A program made the position numbers and the translations under genes. The notes under the pieces are model-generated. The model saw only the letters and a program-made list of their open reading frames with translations, did not search any database and was not told the origin of the DNA. Shown piece after piece: positions 23,641-31,909 of a DNA stretch of 64,000 nt. The DNA comes from Streptococcus thalassemiae (GTDB lineage Bacteria; Bacillota; Bacilli; Lactobacillales; Streptococcaceae), in the NCBI RefSeq assembly GCF_903645285.1, contig NZ_CAHJXN010000003.1, forward strand, positions 437,001 through 501,000, in the 5' to 3' direction. Every line of letters begins with the position of its first letter. Within the stretch, counting starts at the first letter, position 1.

Positions 23641-24495
23641 CTATCTAGCTAAGCGAATACGCGTCACGATTCCATCTGGGTCTGTCACTTCTAACTGAGT
23701 TGATGTCAGCCACTTGATAGGCGCCTCAACTTCCTGTCCTCTTTCGGCAATTGCTAGAAGTTCTTCTTTGCTTGCGACTTCAATGACATAGTAGGCCAAG
23801 CCGGGTAAACCTTGTTCACGTCTGGTTAGCCTTTTTCCTCCCCACTCGTTGACCGCTAAATGATGATGATAATCCCCAGACGCAATCCAACTAGCGCTAG
23901 GTAGACTAAATTTATCCTCTAGTCCTAACACTTTTTGATAAAACTGGCTGGATTTTCGACTATCCCTGACAGAAAGATGGATATGCCCCATGCGCGTAGT
24001 AGAGGCTATCTCAAAAGGTTCTACTTTACGTCCCATCTCATATATTTCTTGAGCAGATAAGGCTTCGGTCACTCCGACAATGCGCCCATCCTCACTAATA
24101 TCCCATTCCTCTACAGGCTTATCCCAATAAATTTCAATCCCATTCCCTTCTAAATCTTCCAGATAGATTGCTTCACTGTAGCCATGATCCGCCCCGCCGA
24201 CTAGCTGAATTTGCAGCTCTGCTATATGCTTAAACAGATTTGCCAAATCCTCACGACTTGGTAAAAGGATAGCTAGGTGATAGAGACCATAGTGATCTTG
24301 CCCCTCCTCTAGTCTGTCTGTTTTCAGTAAATGAACCAAAGCCTTTCCACCAGCTCCTAAAATACTTTCAGATTCTGTCTGAGAAAGGATTTCCAAGCCT
24401 AGAATCTGATGATAGAAGGCAGTCTGACTTGCCAAGTCCTTAACATTTAAAACAGCCTCTGCCAAATAAATCTTACTATTGTATGCGTAGGTCAT
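23641..24495 (-). CDS. catE: VOC-family protein (glyoxalase/catechol 2,3-dioxygenase-like, CatE type)
   Basis: 284 residues made of two VOC domains. Domain 1 begins YLAEAVLNVKDLASQTAFYHQILGLE. Domain 2 begins MGHIHLSVRDSRKSSQFYQKVLGLE, with metal-ligand candidates His171 in GHIHL, His in YHHHLAVNEW, and a late Glu region (QLEVTDPDG). This two-domain form is typical of extradiol dioxygenase-like CatE proteins that handle catechols or quinones. It has its own promoter with a palindrome over the start region, suggesting repression by a redox- or quinone-sensing regulator. Substrate not shown by sequence. Confidence 0.8.
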   Translation of the reverse strand: MTYAYNSKIYLAEAVLNVKDLASQTAFYHQILGLEILSQTESESILGAGGKALVHLLKTDRLEEGQDHYGLYHLAILLPSREDLANLFKHIAELQIQLVGGADHGYSEAIYLEDLEGNGIEIYWDKPVEEWDISEDGRIVGVTEALSAQEIYEMGRKVEPFEIASTTRMGHIHLSVRDSRKSSQFYQKVLGLEDKFSLPSASWIASGDYHHHLAVNEWGGKRLTRREQGLPGLAYYVIEVASKEELLAIAERGQEVEAPIKWLTSTQLEVTDPDGIVTRIRLAR

Positions 24496-24519
24496 CTATT
24501 TCTCCTTTGTTCTTTTTTA

Positions 24520-24569
24520 TTGTAACTTTATTTATTACAACATTATACTCCTTTTTTACTTGGAGTCAA
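24520..24569 (-). promoter_or_regulatory. Promoter and palindromic operator of the VOC gene
   Basis: Minus-strand TTGACT (24564-24569), 16-bp spacer, TATAAT (24542-24547). Just downstream, TTGTAA (24520-24525) and TTACAA (24535-24540) form an inverted repeat with a 9-base centre over the transcription start. This is a typical repressor position; the regulator is not in the window. Confidence 0.7.
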
Positions 24570-24593
24570 GTAGAACAACTCAAATAGCAGGAC

Positions 24594-24735
24594 AAAACGA
24601 GGTTGGGCAAAAAGTCGACTTCAGGAGAAAATGAAGTAAATCTCCCCACAATAAAACGCATAGTACCAAGGTTTCTCAAGACCTGATACTATGCGTTTTT
24701 CTGATTTCAAAGACTTCTTGCCCAGCCTCGTTTTT
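24594..24735. repeat. SPRITE-like repeat (nested terminator-like hairpins)
   Basis: An outer inverted repeat (AACGAGGTTGGGCAA at 24597-24611, TTGCCCAGCCTCGTT at 24718-24732) encloses a strong terminator-like hairpin (AAAACGCATAGTA ... TACTATGCGTTTTT). This nested form fits the pneumococcal SPRITE class of terminator-like repeats. It separates two divergently regulated genes and probably ends transcription of the lipoprotein gene. Confidence 0.6.
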
Positions 24736-24737
24736 CT

Positions 24738-25976
24738 TTATCCTCGTCCGCCAGGGGCTGGACCGCCGCCTTGAGGACCTCTATTCGGACCTCCGCCTCC
24801 AGGCATAGAATTGACAATATCTGTTTGTTTTTCGCCGTTGATGTAAATATCCCCACCTGTATAGGTTGCTGTTCCATCAAAGTCAAAGCCTGATTGTCCT
24901 ATCAATTTAATGGTTCCGCCTGTGACCGTGATATTCCCGTTTGAGTCAATCGGATCTGTGTCCCCTTGACCAACTTCTACAGTTAGATTGCCACCTGTCA
25001 TAGTAAAGTAAATGTCACTTTGCTGGGCATTTTTATTGGCTGCATTGACTCCATCATCTGTCGAGTAGACATTGATATCTCCACCATTGATCGTAATGGC
25101 TTTCCCTTCAATTCCTTCAGTCGCATTCTTGACTGTGTAAGTACCACTATCAATCACTAGGTTGCCAGAAGCGTGAATGCCGTCATCGCCTGCTGTGACT
25201 GTTATGGTATTGTTCGCCAAATACATATTTCCCACAGTCATATCGTCATCATTGTCAACTTTGACACCATCTTCCTTGGCATCGATCGTCATGGTCGTAC
25301 CAGTGATGTTAAGTTCATCATTGACATTAAAGGCATCGCCTACCGATGTGATGTTAAAGGTTCCACCTGTGATGTGGAGGGTGTCGTTAGCCTTGATAGC
25401 ATTGCTTTTCTTGCCATCTACATTGAGAGTTCCTGAGCCATTGATGGTCAAATCAACCTTAGAAAAGAGAGCTGCATTTGCCTTTTCATCACTGTTAGAG
25501 CTTGAGTCAGAGAGACTGTTGGTGGTTCCCTCTGCTAGAGTGAGGTAGACATGACCTGCGCTTGTAGCCGAAATAGCCGCATCTGTATTGGTCATGGTCG
25601 CGCCTTTTAGGACAAGTTTCACATCATCAGACTTATCAGCTGCAATTTTAATTTGCACTCCGTCAGACTGACCAGAAATGACATAGGTACCTGCTTTTGA
25701 GATAGTCACTGTTGAGCCAGAAACTGTCACACCGTCTCCAGAGACACTTGCAGATGAGCCCGACAATTCAATCTTAGAGGCTGTATTTTCATCATAAGAA
25801 GTGTCGTAGTCCTTTTCTGTAAAGTAAGAAGATTGACTGTTTTTAGTTGAAGTTGTGATGGCAGTAGTATCTGCCGCTGCAGTTGTACTTGACTTGGTCG
25901 TTGACTGCCCACAAGCTGTCATCAAGGTCAAAGCTGTTAAACTGGTTAAGATTAGAGTCCATTTTTTTGATTTCAT
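24738..25976 (-). CDS. Lipoprotein with carbohydrate-binding domain (DUF4353 type)
   Basis: 412 residues. The signal peptide ends in a lipobox (LMTACG, Cys22), so it is a surface lipoprotein. The body is a repetitive beta-helix-like domain with recurring T(I/L)xxxGG..NI, DGVxxxx and GxDGIHAxG units, as in DUF4353 carbohydrate-binding proteins. The C-terminal tail is Pro/Gly-rich (PGGGGPNRGPQGGG). In other Firmicutes such proteins sit with VTC-domain and DUF4956 genes (often with CotH kinases), as here with the divergent pair. Possible role in envelope or polyphosphate-linked surface structure; not demonstrated. Confidence 0.78.
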   Translation of the reverse strand: MKSKKWTLILTSLTALTLMTACGQSTTKSSTTAAADTTAITTSTKNSQSSYFTEKDYDTSYDENTASKIELSGSSASVSGDGVTVSGSTVTISKAGTYVISGQSDGVQIKIAADKSDDVKLVLKGATMTNTDAAISATSAGHVYLTLAEGTTNSLSDSSSNSDEKANAALFSKVDLTINGSGTLNVDGKKSNAIKANDTLHITGGTFNITSVGDAFNVNDELNITGTTMTIDAKEDGVKVDNDDDMTVGNMYLANNTITVTAGDDGIHASGNLVIDSGTYTVKNATEGIEGKAITINGGDINVYSTDDGVNAANKNAQQSDIYFTMTGGNLTVEVGQGDTDPIDSNGNITVTGGTIKLIGQSGFDFDGTATYTGGDIYINGEKQTDIVNSMPGGGGPNRGPQGGGPAPGGRG

Positions 25977-26024
25977 ACTTTTTTCCTCGCCTTCATTTAG
26001 CTTGAGCTTAGTTTACAGGGGAAA

Positions 26025-26051
26025 TCTGAAAAAAATCTGAACTTTTTCTGA
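26025..26051. promoter_or_regulatory. Three TCTGA direct repeats at 11-bp spacing
   Basis: TCTGAA occurs at 26025, 26036 and 26047, an 11-bp period expected for a regulator that binds one DNA face, such as an OmpR-type response regulator. It lies in the divergent promoter region of the lipoprotein and VTC genes. The rest of 25977-26206 shows no gene. Confidence 0.4.
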
Positions 26052-26206
26052 AAGTTTTTCTTAAGTTCAGTTTCAGTTAAGGTATCTTTAACAAAAGTTT
26101 TAGGAAAGTTCCATAGACTAGTCACAAGCAAGTTCAACTTGCCCAGACACATATATCTTCTAATAAGATAGAGTGCTGAAACAGTTTGATAAAGGAGACA
26201 GGATTT

Positions 26207-26983
26207 ATGAAACCAATTGAAACAAGCTTTAAACGAATTGAAACCAAATATGTCGTTGCCAAGACTGACTTGGCTGATTTAATAGAAGACTTAAAAACAT
26301 ACCTCGTCGAGGACGACTATCCAACATCAACCATTTCTAATATCTACTTTGATACAGAGCAATTTGATATGATTCAGGATGATAGCCAAGGTACTAAGCG
26401 TAAAGAAAAGATTCGGATGCGAACCTATCTCAGTCAAGTCCAGCCTGATAGTCAGGTATTTTTAGAAATCAAATCCAAGGACAGAACTGGTGTCGGACGA
26501 AAATATCGTCTCTTGTCGACTCCCCAGTCTATCACCCAGTTTATGACTAAAGGACAGCTGGATAGCAGCATCAAGGACCAAATGATGATTGAAAAAATCC
26601 AGCAACTCCAAGAGGAATATCAGCAAGCCATCATCCCTCGTATGTATATCTACTACGACCGCTTTTCTCTCAAGGAAAAGAAAGAAATTAGCGGATTTCC
26701 CTACAATAAAATTCGTGTCACCATTGACCAAAATCTAACCTATCGTGATGAGAATGTCAGTTTATTCTCAGGAAAGGACGGTTTCCCTCTACTAAACGAG
26801 GACATTGTCATCATGGAAATCAAAGCTCCGGGTAGAAAACCCCAATGGCTACAAGATATTCTAGACCAATATGGACTGGTAGAGCAGAAATTTTCAAAAT
26901 ACAGCTGCGCCTACCACAAGTCTCAGGGGCTGGACTATAGCCCACGACCAAGCACAGAAAGTGTAGGTACTACTTATGTCTAA
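26207..26983 (+). CDS. VTC-domain protein (polyphosphate polymerase-like)
   Basis: 258 residues. It has the VTC tunnel-domain signature: RIETKYVV near the start, ISNIYFDT, KIRMRTYL, VFLEIKSKD, KIRVTIDQNLTYR and IVIMEIKAPG near the end. These supply alternating basic and acidic residues lining the catalytic tunnel. In yeast Vtc4 this domain makes inorganic polyphosphate from ATP. The ATG at 26207 follows AAAGGAG; an in-frame TTG upstream lies before the RBS. It overlaps the downstream DUF4956 gene by 8 bases, so the two form an operon. Confidence 0.82.
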   Translation: MKPIETSFKRIETKYVVAKTDLADLIEDLKTYLVEDDYPTSTISNIYFDTEQFDMIQDDSQGTKRKEKIRMRTYLSQVQPDSQVFLEIKSKDRTGVGRKYRLLSTPQSITQFMTKGQLDSSIKDQMMIEKIQQLQEEYQQAIIPRMYIYYDRFSLKEKKEISGFPYNKIRVTIDQNLTYRDENVSLFSGKDGFPLLNEDIVIMEIKAPGRKPQWLQDILDQYGLVEQKFSKYSCAYHKSQGLDYSPRPSTESVGTTYV

Positions 26984-27659
26984 TCTTTTCAACTCTATCT
27001 TCAACGATACAACTGCCACTGCCAATCCTATCCAGCTCTTTCTAGCTCTCTTGGTCAGCCTGATTTTAGGTTTGGCGCTGACCTGGGCTTACAAACACCG
27101 TACCCTCTATACACGGGAATTTGCTGTTAGTTTGACCCTACTCCCCTGCTTAATGACCTTGGTCATCTTTCTGGTAAATGGCAACTTAGGAACCTCTATC
27201 GCTGTTGCAGGAACCTTTAGCCTCATTCGTTTCCGTTCAGCAACGAGTGGCTCACGGGAACTAATTGCTATCTTTCTTGCCATGATTATCGGGCTGGCGG
27301 CAGGGACAGGCTATCTAGCCTTAGCTGTTCTCTTCACCGTCTTTATCTTAGCGGTATGGCTTCTTTTAGAGAAACAACAAAGCAAGAGCAACCACCAACG
27401 TCGCAGACTATTAACTATCACAATCGCCAACCAAGAAAATCAACTTCAAACTATCCAATCTGGACTGGCACAATTCTGTACCGAGTTAGACCTCATCTCC
27501 ATTGATACCAGCAATGATGGAGAACAAGTCACCACTGTCTACGAAGTGGATTTCAAGGCTCAAACCGATGATTTTCAAGTCATCCATTACCTCACTAAAG
27601 AACAAGATACTTACCAGGTTTCCCTGACCAAGAATGCCAAGAAGAGAAAGAATTTGTAA
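26976..27659 (+). CDS. DUF4956 membrane protein
   Basis: 227 residues. Four membrane helices lie in the first ~135 residues (PIQLFLALLVSLILGLALTWAY, FAVSLTLLPCLMTLVIFLV, IAIFLAMIIGLAAGTGYLAL, AVLFTVFILAVWLLL), with the conserved GTSIAVAGTFSLIRFRS loop. A cytoplasmic ferredoxin-like tail follows. DUF4956 proteins almost always accompany VTC-domain proteins and may form a membrane channel or anchor for the polymer. Translationally coupled to the VTC gene. Function unproven. Confidence 0.82.
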   Translation: MSNLFNSIFNDTTATANPIQLFLALLVSLILGLALTWAYKHRTLYTREFAVSLTLLPCLMTLVIFLVNGNLGTSIAVAGTFSLIRFRSATSGSRELIAIFLAMIIGLAAGTGYLALAVLFTVFILAVWLLLEKQQSKSNHQRRRLLTITIANQENQLQTIQSGLAQFCTELDLISIDTSNDGEQVTTVYEVDFKAQTDDFQVIHYLTKEQDTYQVSLTKNAKKRKNL

Positions 27660-27720
27660 TTTTCAAATCAAATAGCAAACTAAGAATCTCTTGAGTACCA
27701 CCATTCTTTACCAATCAAAA

Positions 27721-27775
27721 AACTCCGTAGTCTCTAGCGCCATAAATCCGGCTAGAGATTACAGAGTTATTTTTT
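27721..27775. terminator. Strong terminator after the VTC-DUF4956 operon
   Basis: Long inverted repeat (AACTC-GTA-TCTCTAGC against GCTAGAGA-TAC-GAGTT) followed by TTATTTTTT on the plus strand. It also ends transcription arriving from pspA. The remaining 27776-27884 holds only a weak inverted repeat. Confidence 0.85.
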
Positions 27776-27884
27776 AATCTAAACTTCCTACAAGAGTATA
27801 GTATCTACTGAAAGGATATGGTATTTGTAGGGAATACTTTAAAGGATACTCATAGGAAGTAAGTATTAACTAGTTATATTAGGT

Positions 27885-30116
27885 TTAGTTTACCCATTCA
27901 CCATTGGCATTGACTCTATAGCCATCTACAGTTGTATTGACTGCAAGGGCACCTGAACCGTCAACATAGTACCATTTGTCTGATACTTTGAACCATTGGC
28001 TTGCTTTCATAGCACCTGATACTTCAAGATAGTACCATGTATCTCCATCTTTAAGCCAACCTGTTGCCATTGAACCGTTAGCATTTAGGTAATACCATGA
28101 GCCGTTGACTTTAGCCCAACCTGTCGCCATAGCGCCATTAGCGTTGAGGTAGTACCATGAACCATTGTATTGTAGCCAACCTGTTACCATAGCTCCATTA
28201 GCGTTGAGGTAGTACCATGAGCCATTGTTTTGGAGCCAACCTGTTACCATAGCTCCATTAGCATTGAGGTAGTACCATGAACCGTTGTCTTGTAGCCAAC
28301 CTGTCGCCATTGAACCATCCGTATTGTAGAAGTACCACATACCATTTTCTTGTTTCCAGCCTGTTTTTGGAGCGGCTGGTTTAGCTGGTGCCACTACAGA
28401 ATATGAGCTGGATGATGGAACATATGATGAGTATGAAGGGACATATGTCGGATTAGATGGTCTTGCAGGAACAGAAGGTTGTGCTGGTTGATCTGAGGAT
28501 GGAGCTGGAGCTGGTTCAGCTGGTTTCTCTGGTTTTGCTGGAGTTTCAGCTGGTTTTTCAGTTTTTGGAGGTTGCTGTTGAGTCAAGCGGTTATATGCTT
28601 CTTCTGATTTACGAGCGTAGTCTTCTTCAGCTCTTTGATCATCTGTTTTTTCTTTTGCTTTTTCTTCTTTAACCTCTTCAAGAGCTTTATTATACAAGTC
28701 TATCAATTCATTTAAAATTGACACCTCTTGCTCTAAACTCCTACCAGCTTCTTGAAAATCAGAATTTGCTTTCATCTCGGCTTGAGATAATTTTTCAACA
28801 GCAGCTTTAGCTCCCTCAATGATAGCGGGATCTGCATTAGCTTCTTCAGTAGCTTTCAGAGTCTCCTTCGCTTTTTCAAGAGCAGCTTTTACTGCTACAG
28901 CAATTTGTTGTTTACTTGCTGTCTCTTTATTTAAAGCATCAACTTCCTTTTGTTGTTTAGCTACAGCATCACCTAAATCATCAGCACGATCTTGTGCTTT
29001 TTCTGACGCTGGACGTGCAGCATCATTTTCTTCCCCTTTTTTAATTCCATCTTGAATATCTTTAGGTAAGTCTGTTAGAGATTTACCATCTTGCCTTGTG
29101 CTATTAGGGAGATTATCTTTCTTTTCGTCCTCTTCTGTTAATACAGGCGCTTCAGCAGCTTTATTAACATCAGCTAGAAGATCAGTAGCTGATAACTCGC
29201 CATTCTCAATAGCCTTTAAAACATATTCTTTCCCGATAGCTTCTTTTGCTTTTTCAATAGCTTTAGGCTTATCTTCAGGCTTGATTTTATCACTATTATT
29301 GATTTCCGCTATAGTAGCTTCTTCTACTTTATTCAAAAAGTTTTTTAATTCTTCTTTGGCTTCGGCTTCTTTCTTCTCTGCCTCTACTTTTTTCTTCGCT
29401 ACTTCTTCTTCTTGAGCTGCCTCATCAGATTTTTTCTTAGCTACTTCTTCTGCTTTTTTAGCTTCTTCTGCTTTTGCTTTAGCTTCTTCTACTTTCTTAG
29501 TAAGTTCTGGTTTATTTTTTTCAGCCTCTTCTGCTTTTTTCTTAGTTTCAGCTAACTTATCTGGTTCAGGAACTACTATTGTTGTTTGAATAGTATTAAA
29601 TTTCTCCTTCGCAGCAGTTTCGTGTTCCTTAGCTTTTTTCTCAGCTTCTTCTGCGGATTTTTTCCCATTTTCGTCGTGATTTCTGATAGCATTTAGATAA
29701 TCTAGGACCGCTTTTTGAACTTCCTCTGTTGCCTTAGCTATCTCTTCAGAAGCTGCTTTTGCTTTCTCTGCTTTCTCTTCAGTTTTCTTCTGATCGTCTT
29801 CATATTTTTTCTGATCAGCTTCTGCTTCAGCTAAAACTTTTTTAGCGTCTTCGTATTCTTTCTTAGCAGCTTCAGATTTTTTCATTGCTGCATCGTAGTC
29901 TTTCTTAGCAGCTTCAGATTTTTTCATTGCTGCATCGTAGTCTTTCTTAGCAGCTTCAGATTTTTTCATTGCTGCATCGTAGTCTTTCTTAGCTTGAGAC
30001 TGGTTAGCTACGGGAGCGTCTTCTGCTCTTACAAAAGTAGGCTGAGACGCAACAAAACCAGCTCCTAAGATAGCGACACTGGCTAGACTTGTTAAAATCA
30101 TTTTTTTCTTATTCAT
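27885..30116 (-). CDS. pspA: PspA-type choline-binding surface protein
   Basis: 743 residues. The signal peptide (KKMILTSLASVAILGAGFVAS...VRAE) is that of PspA. A charged coiled-coil domain runs to about residue 510 and contains three perfect copies of KKDYDAAMKKSEAA. A proline-rich region follows (KPAETPAKPEKPAEPAPAP, then an unusual Tyr/Ser/Pro stretch TYVPSYSSYVPSSSSYSV). Then come about nine choline-binding repeats (GWLQxNGSWYYLNANGAM) and the usual VNANGEWVN end. It attaches non-covalently to phosphocholine on teichoic acids. PspA binds lactoferrin and limits complement deposition. It has a promoter with a G tract between -35 and -10. Confidence 0.9.
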   Translation of the reverse strand: MNKKKMILTSLASVAILGAGFVASQPTFVRAEDAPVANQSQAKKDYDAAMKKSEAAKKDYDAAMKKSEAAKKDYDAAMKKSEAAKKEYEDAKKVLAEAEADQKKYEDDQKKTEEKAEKAKAASEEIAKATEEVQKAVLDYLNAIRNHDENGKKSAEEAEKKAKEHETAAKEKFNTIQTTIVVPEPDKLAETKKKAEEAEKNKPELTKKVEEAKAKAEEAKKAEEVAKKKSDEAAQEEEVAKKKVEAEKKEAEAKEELKNFLNKVEEATIAEINNSDKIKPEDKPKAIEKAKEAIGKEYVLKAIENGELSATDLLADVNKAAEAPVLTEEDEKKDNLPNSTRQDGKSLTDLPKDIQDGIKKGEENDAARPASEKAQDRADDLGDAVAKQQKEVDALNKETASKQQIAVAVKAALEKAKETLKATEEANADPAIIEGAKAAVEKLSQAEMKANSDFQEAGRSLEQEVSILNELIDLYNKALEEVKEEKAKEKTDDQRAEEDYARKSEEAYNRLTQQQPPKTEKPAETPAKPEKPAEPAPAPSSDQPAQPSVPARPSNPTYVPSYSSYVPSSSSYSVVAPAKPAAPKTGWKQENGMWYFYNTDGSMATGWLQDNGSWYYLNANGAMVTGWLQNNGSWYYLNANGAMVTGWLQYNGSWYYLNANGAMATGWAKVNGSWYYLNANGSMATGWLKDGDTWYYLEVSGAMKASQWFKVSDKWYYVDGSGALAVNTTVDGYRVNANGEWVN
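29862..29987 (-). repeat. Three perfect 42-bp repeats in the pspA N-terminal coding region
   Basis: The unit starting CTTAGCAGCTTCAG begins at 29862, 29904 and 29946. It encodes a 14-residue coiled-coil segment three times. Identity at DNA level means recent expansion and easy copy-number change without a frameshift. Confidence 0.92.
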
Positions 30117-30164
30117 CTAAATTTACCTCTTTTCTGATAATCATTTTCAGACTATACTATATTA

Positions 30165-30194
30165 AGTATACCCCCCCCCGTAAATACTTGTCAA
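30165..30194 (-). promoter_or_regulatory. pspA-type promoter with a 9-G spacer tract
   Basis: Minus-strand TTGACA (30189-30194) and TATACT (30165-30170) are separated by 18 bp, of which nine are a run of G next to the -10 (C run on the plus strand, 30171-30179). Loss of one G would give the optimal 17-bp spacing. This is the classical layout for slipped-strand phase variation of transcription. Confidence 0.85.
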
Positions 30195-30492
30195 GTGTTT
30201 TATATTACAATTGTGTTACATTTTCGTTCGGAATTTTATTTGTTTTATCAAAGTTTTTATGAAAATCGTTTTGAAAACTTTTGTATTTCTTTACATTCTC
30301 TCCCTTAGAGTTTCTCTTTTATACTCACTTGACTTCAAAGACAAGGTGTGTATTTGCTTTTCGATTGCAGATAAAACTCACATTACCATATATCAAAAGG
30401 TTGATTTCTGAATTAGGAATAGTCTTGCATATTTGCGATGGATGATGACTCGTTCTTATTTTCAGTAAGTAGCAACTGACTCGAGACACTCC
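30195..30492. other. Gene-free intergenic DNA
   Basis: AT-rich stretch upstream of the pspA promoter. I find no credible gene, RNA or repeat here; short frames lack an RBS. Confidence 0.6.
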
Positions 30493-30529
30493 AAAAAAGA
30501 GGTCAATGTTCGCCATCAACCTCTTTCTT
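30493..30529 (-). terminator. Terminator of the CAP-domain choline-binding protein gene
   Basis: AAAGAGGT / ACCTCTTT stem extended by partial pairing of TGATG and CATTG, followed on the minus strand by six Ts. Confidence 0.75.
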
Positions 30530-30588
30530 ATCGTTCATTCTTGTTGCTAGTGAGACGGATAACTTACCTCTCAGTCGGCATGTTCATC

Positions 30589-31776
30589 CTAGCTTACCCA
30601 TTCACCATTAGCATTGACACGGTAACCATCTGGTGTTGTTGTGTTAACAGCCAAAGCGCCTGAACCATTTGCATAGTACCAGTGTTGACCTACTTTAAAC
30701 CAACCCGTCTTCATGATCCCTTCTTCATCAAGGTAATACCAAGTACCATTTTCCTTGTACCAGCCTGTTTTCATAGCTCCTGAGCCATCAAAGTAGAACC
30801 ATCTGCTACCATCTGTTCCCCAGCCTGTAAACATAGCACCTGAGTTACTTAGATAATACACCGATCCATCAACTTCTACAAATCCAGTCTGCATGACACC
30901 TAGATCATTCAAGTAGTACCATTGACCACCTGTTTTCAACCAGCCTGTCTTCACATCACCAGACTCATAAAAATACCACTTGCCATTAGACTGCACCCAG
31001 CCAGACTGATCAGATGTGGATTTTCTGAAATCTTTCAGCGGTGTTTCTACAACTATAGCTTTACTTTTAACTGTTGAAAGGTTTGAAGCAGTCACTTCTG
31101 TGTACTGAACAGCAGAACCATATCCACCAGCCAATTCCTCTGAAGAAGTCGTAGTTCCTAGAGCCAAAGCAACGGTTGCTGCTTTCTGAGGATTAGCTGC
31201 ATTTTTAAAAGCAGCAAGACCCACATGGGTAAATTTAGGGTTAATCAAGTTCTCATAATAAGATGAAAATTCTTTTGATGTTTTATCTTTCTTTTTCGCC
31301 ACATAGTTCGCCTTTTCAGCATGCCAATTTTCAATGGCTTTTAGAAATCCCTCAGGATTCAAATCTAAAGCTTCTCCACTTAGGCTATTACCAGATGGAA
31401 AGGCAGTCCAGTTGTTTTTACTTGAAAGACGTTCAGCCTTCAGCGCAACAGATACCTCAGCAGCGCGTACAAAAGCCGTTTTCTCATGGTCAACTGACCA
31501 TTTGACAGGAACATACTTATCTACCAAACCTTCATCCGCTGCTTCTTTACGAATTTTATTGATAGCATCTAAAATAGATTGTTGATGAGGAGGCAAAAAT
31601 TCTCCCTTGATTCCAACCAAAACATTGCCACTAGAAGGTTTTAGCACCTCTGAGGTCAATACATTGCCATCAGCAGATTGTGTTGCAACCAGTCTGTCGT
31701 TCGCAAAAACATCATTTGTCAAAACTGCTCCTGCCAAGGTCAAGGCCAAGGCACTAGCAAATACAATTTTCTTCAT
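30589..31776 (-). CDS. Choline-binding protein with CAP/SCP-like domain
   Basis: 395 residues. After a signal peptide (KKIVFASALALTLAGAVLTNDVFA), a CAP/SCP-like domain spans about residues 60-230: QSILDAINKIRKEA, VPVKWSVDHEKTAFVRAAEV, GNSLSGEAL and FTHVGLAAFKN. Six choline-binding repeats follow (SGWVQSNGKWYFYESGDVKTGWLK and so on), ending VNANGEWVS. It should sit on teichoic-acid phosphocholine. The CAP domain has no assigned activity here. An extended -10 (TGATATAAT, minus strand near 31837) and an AAGGAG RBS drive it. By position it may correspond to the pneumococcal choline-binding gene near galM (cbpI), but I do not assign that name. Confidence 0.85.
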   Translation of the reverse strand: MKKIVFASALALTLAGAVLTNDVFANDRLVATQSADGNVLTSEVLKPSSGNVLVGIKGEFLPPHQQSILDAINKIRKEAADEGLVDKYVPVKWSVDHEKTAFVRAAEVSVALKAERLSSKNNWTAFPSGNSLSGEALDLNPEGFLKAIENWHAEKANYVAKKKDKTSKEFSSYYENLINPKFTHVGLAAFKNAANPQKAATVALALGTTTSSEELAGGYGSAVQYTEVTASNLSTVKSKAIVVETPLKDFRKSTSDQSGWVQSNGKWYFYESGDVKTGWLKTGGQWYYLNDLGVMQTGFVEVDGSVYYLSNSGAMFTGWGTDGSRWFYFDGSGAMKTGWYKENGTWYYLDEEGIMKTGWFKVGQHWYYANGSGALAVNTTTPDGYRVNANGEWVS

Positions 31777-31909
31777 TTCTTTCTTACTCCTTATTGTAGT
31801 TTGAATATTATCTTAACAGATACCTTTCAACGTTTAATTATATCATATTTTCCTACTATTTGTCTTTGCTTACCTATTCCTAAATCCCAAAAGTAGGCGC
31901 AATGATTCT

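Noticed and set aside
24594..24735. A riboswitch between the VOC gene and the lipoprotein
   Set aside because: The nested hairpins end in a symmetric terminator and lie downstream of the lipoprotein gene and upstream of a gene with its own promoter; a SPRITE-like repeat explains them better.
30211..30519. Small ORFs upstream of pspA
   Set aside because: No RBS, codon use typical of random AT-rich DNA, and no recognisable domain.
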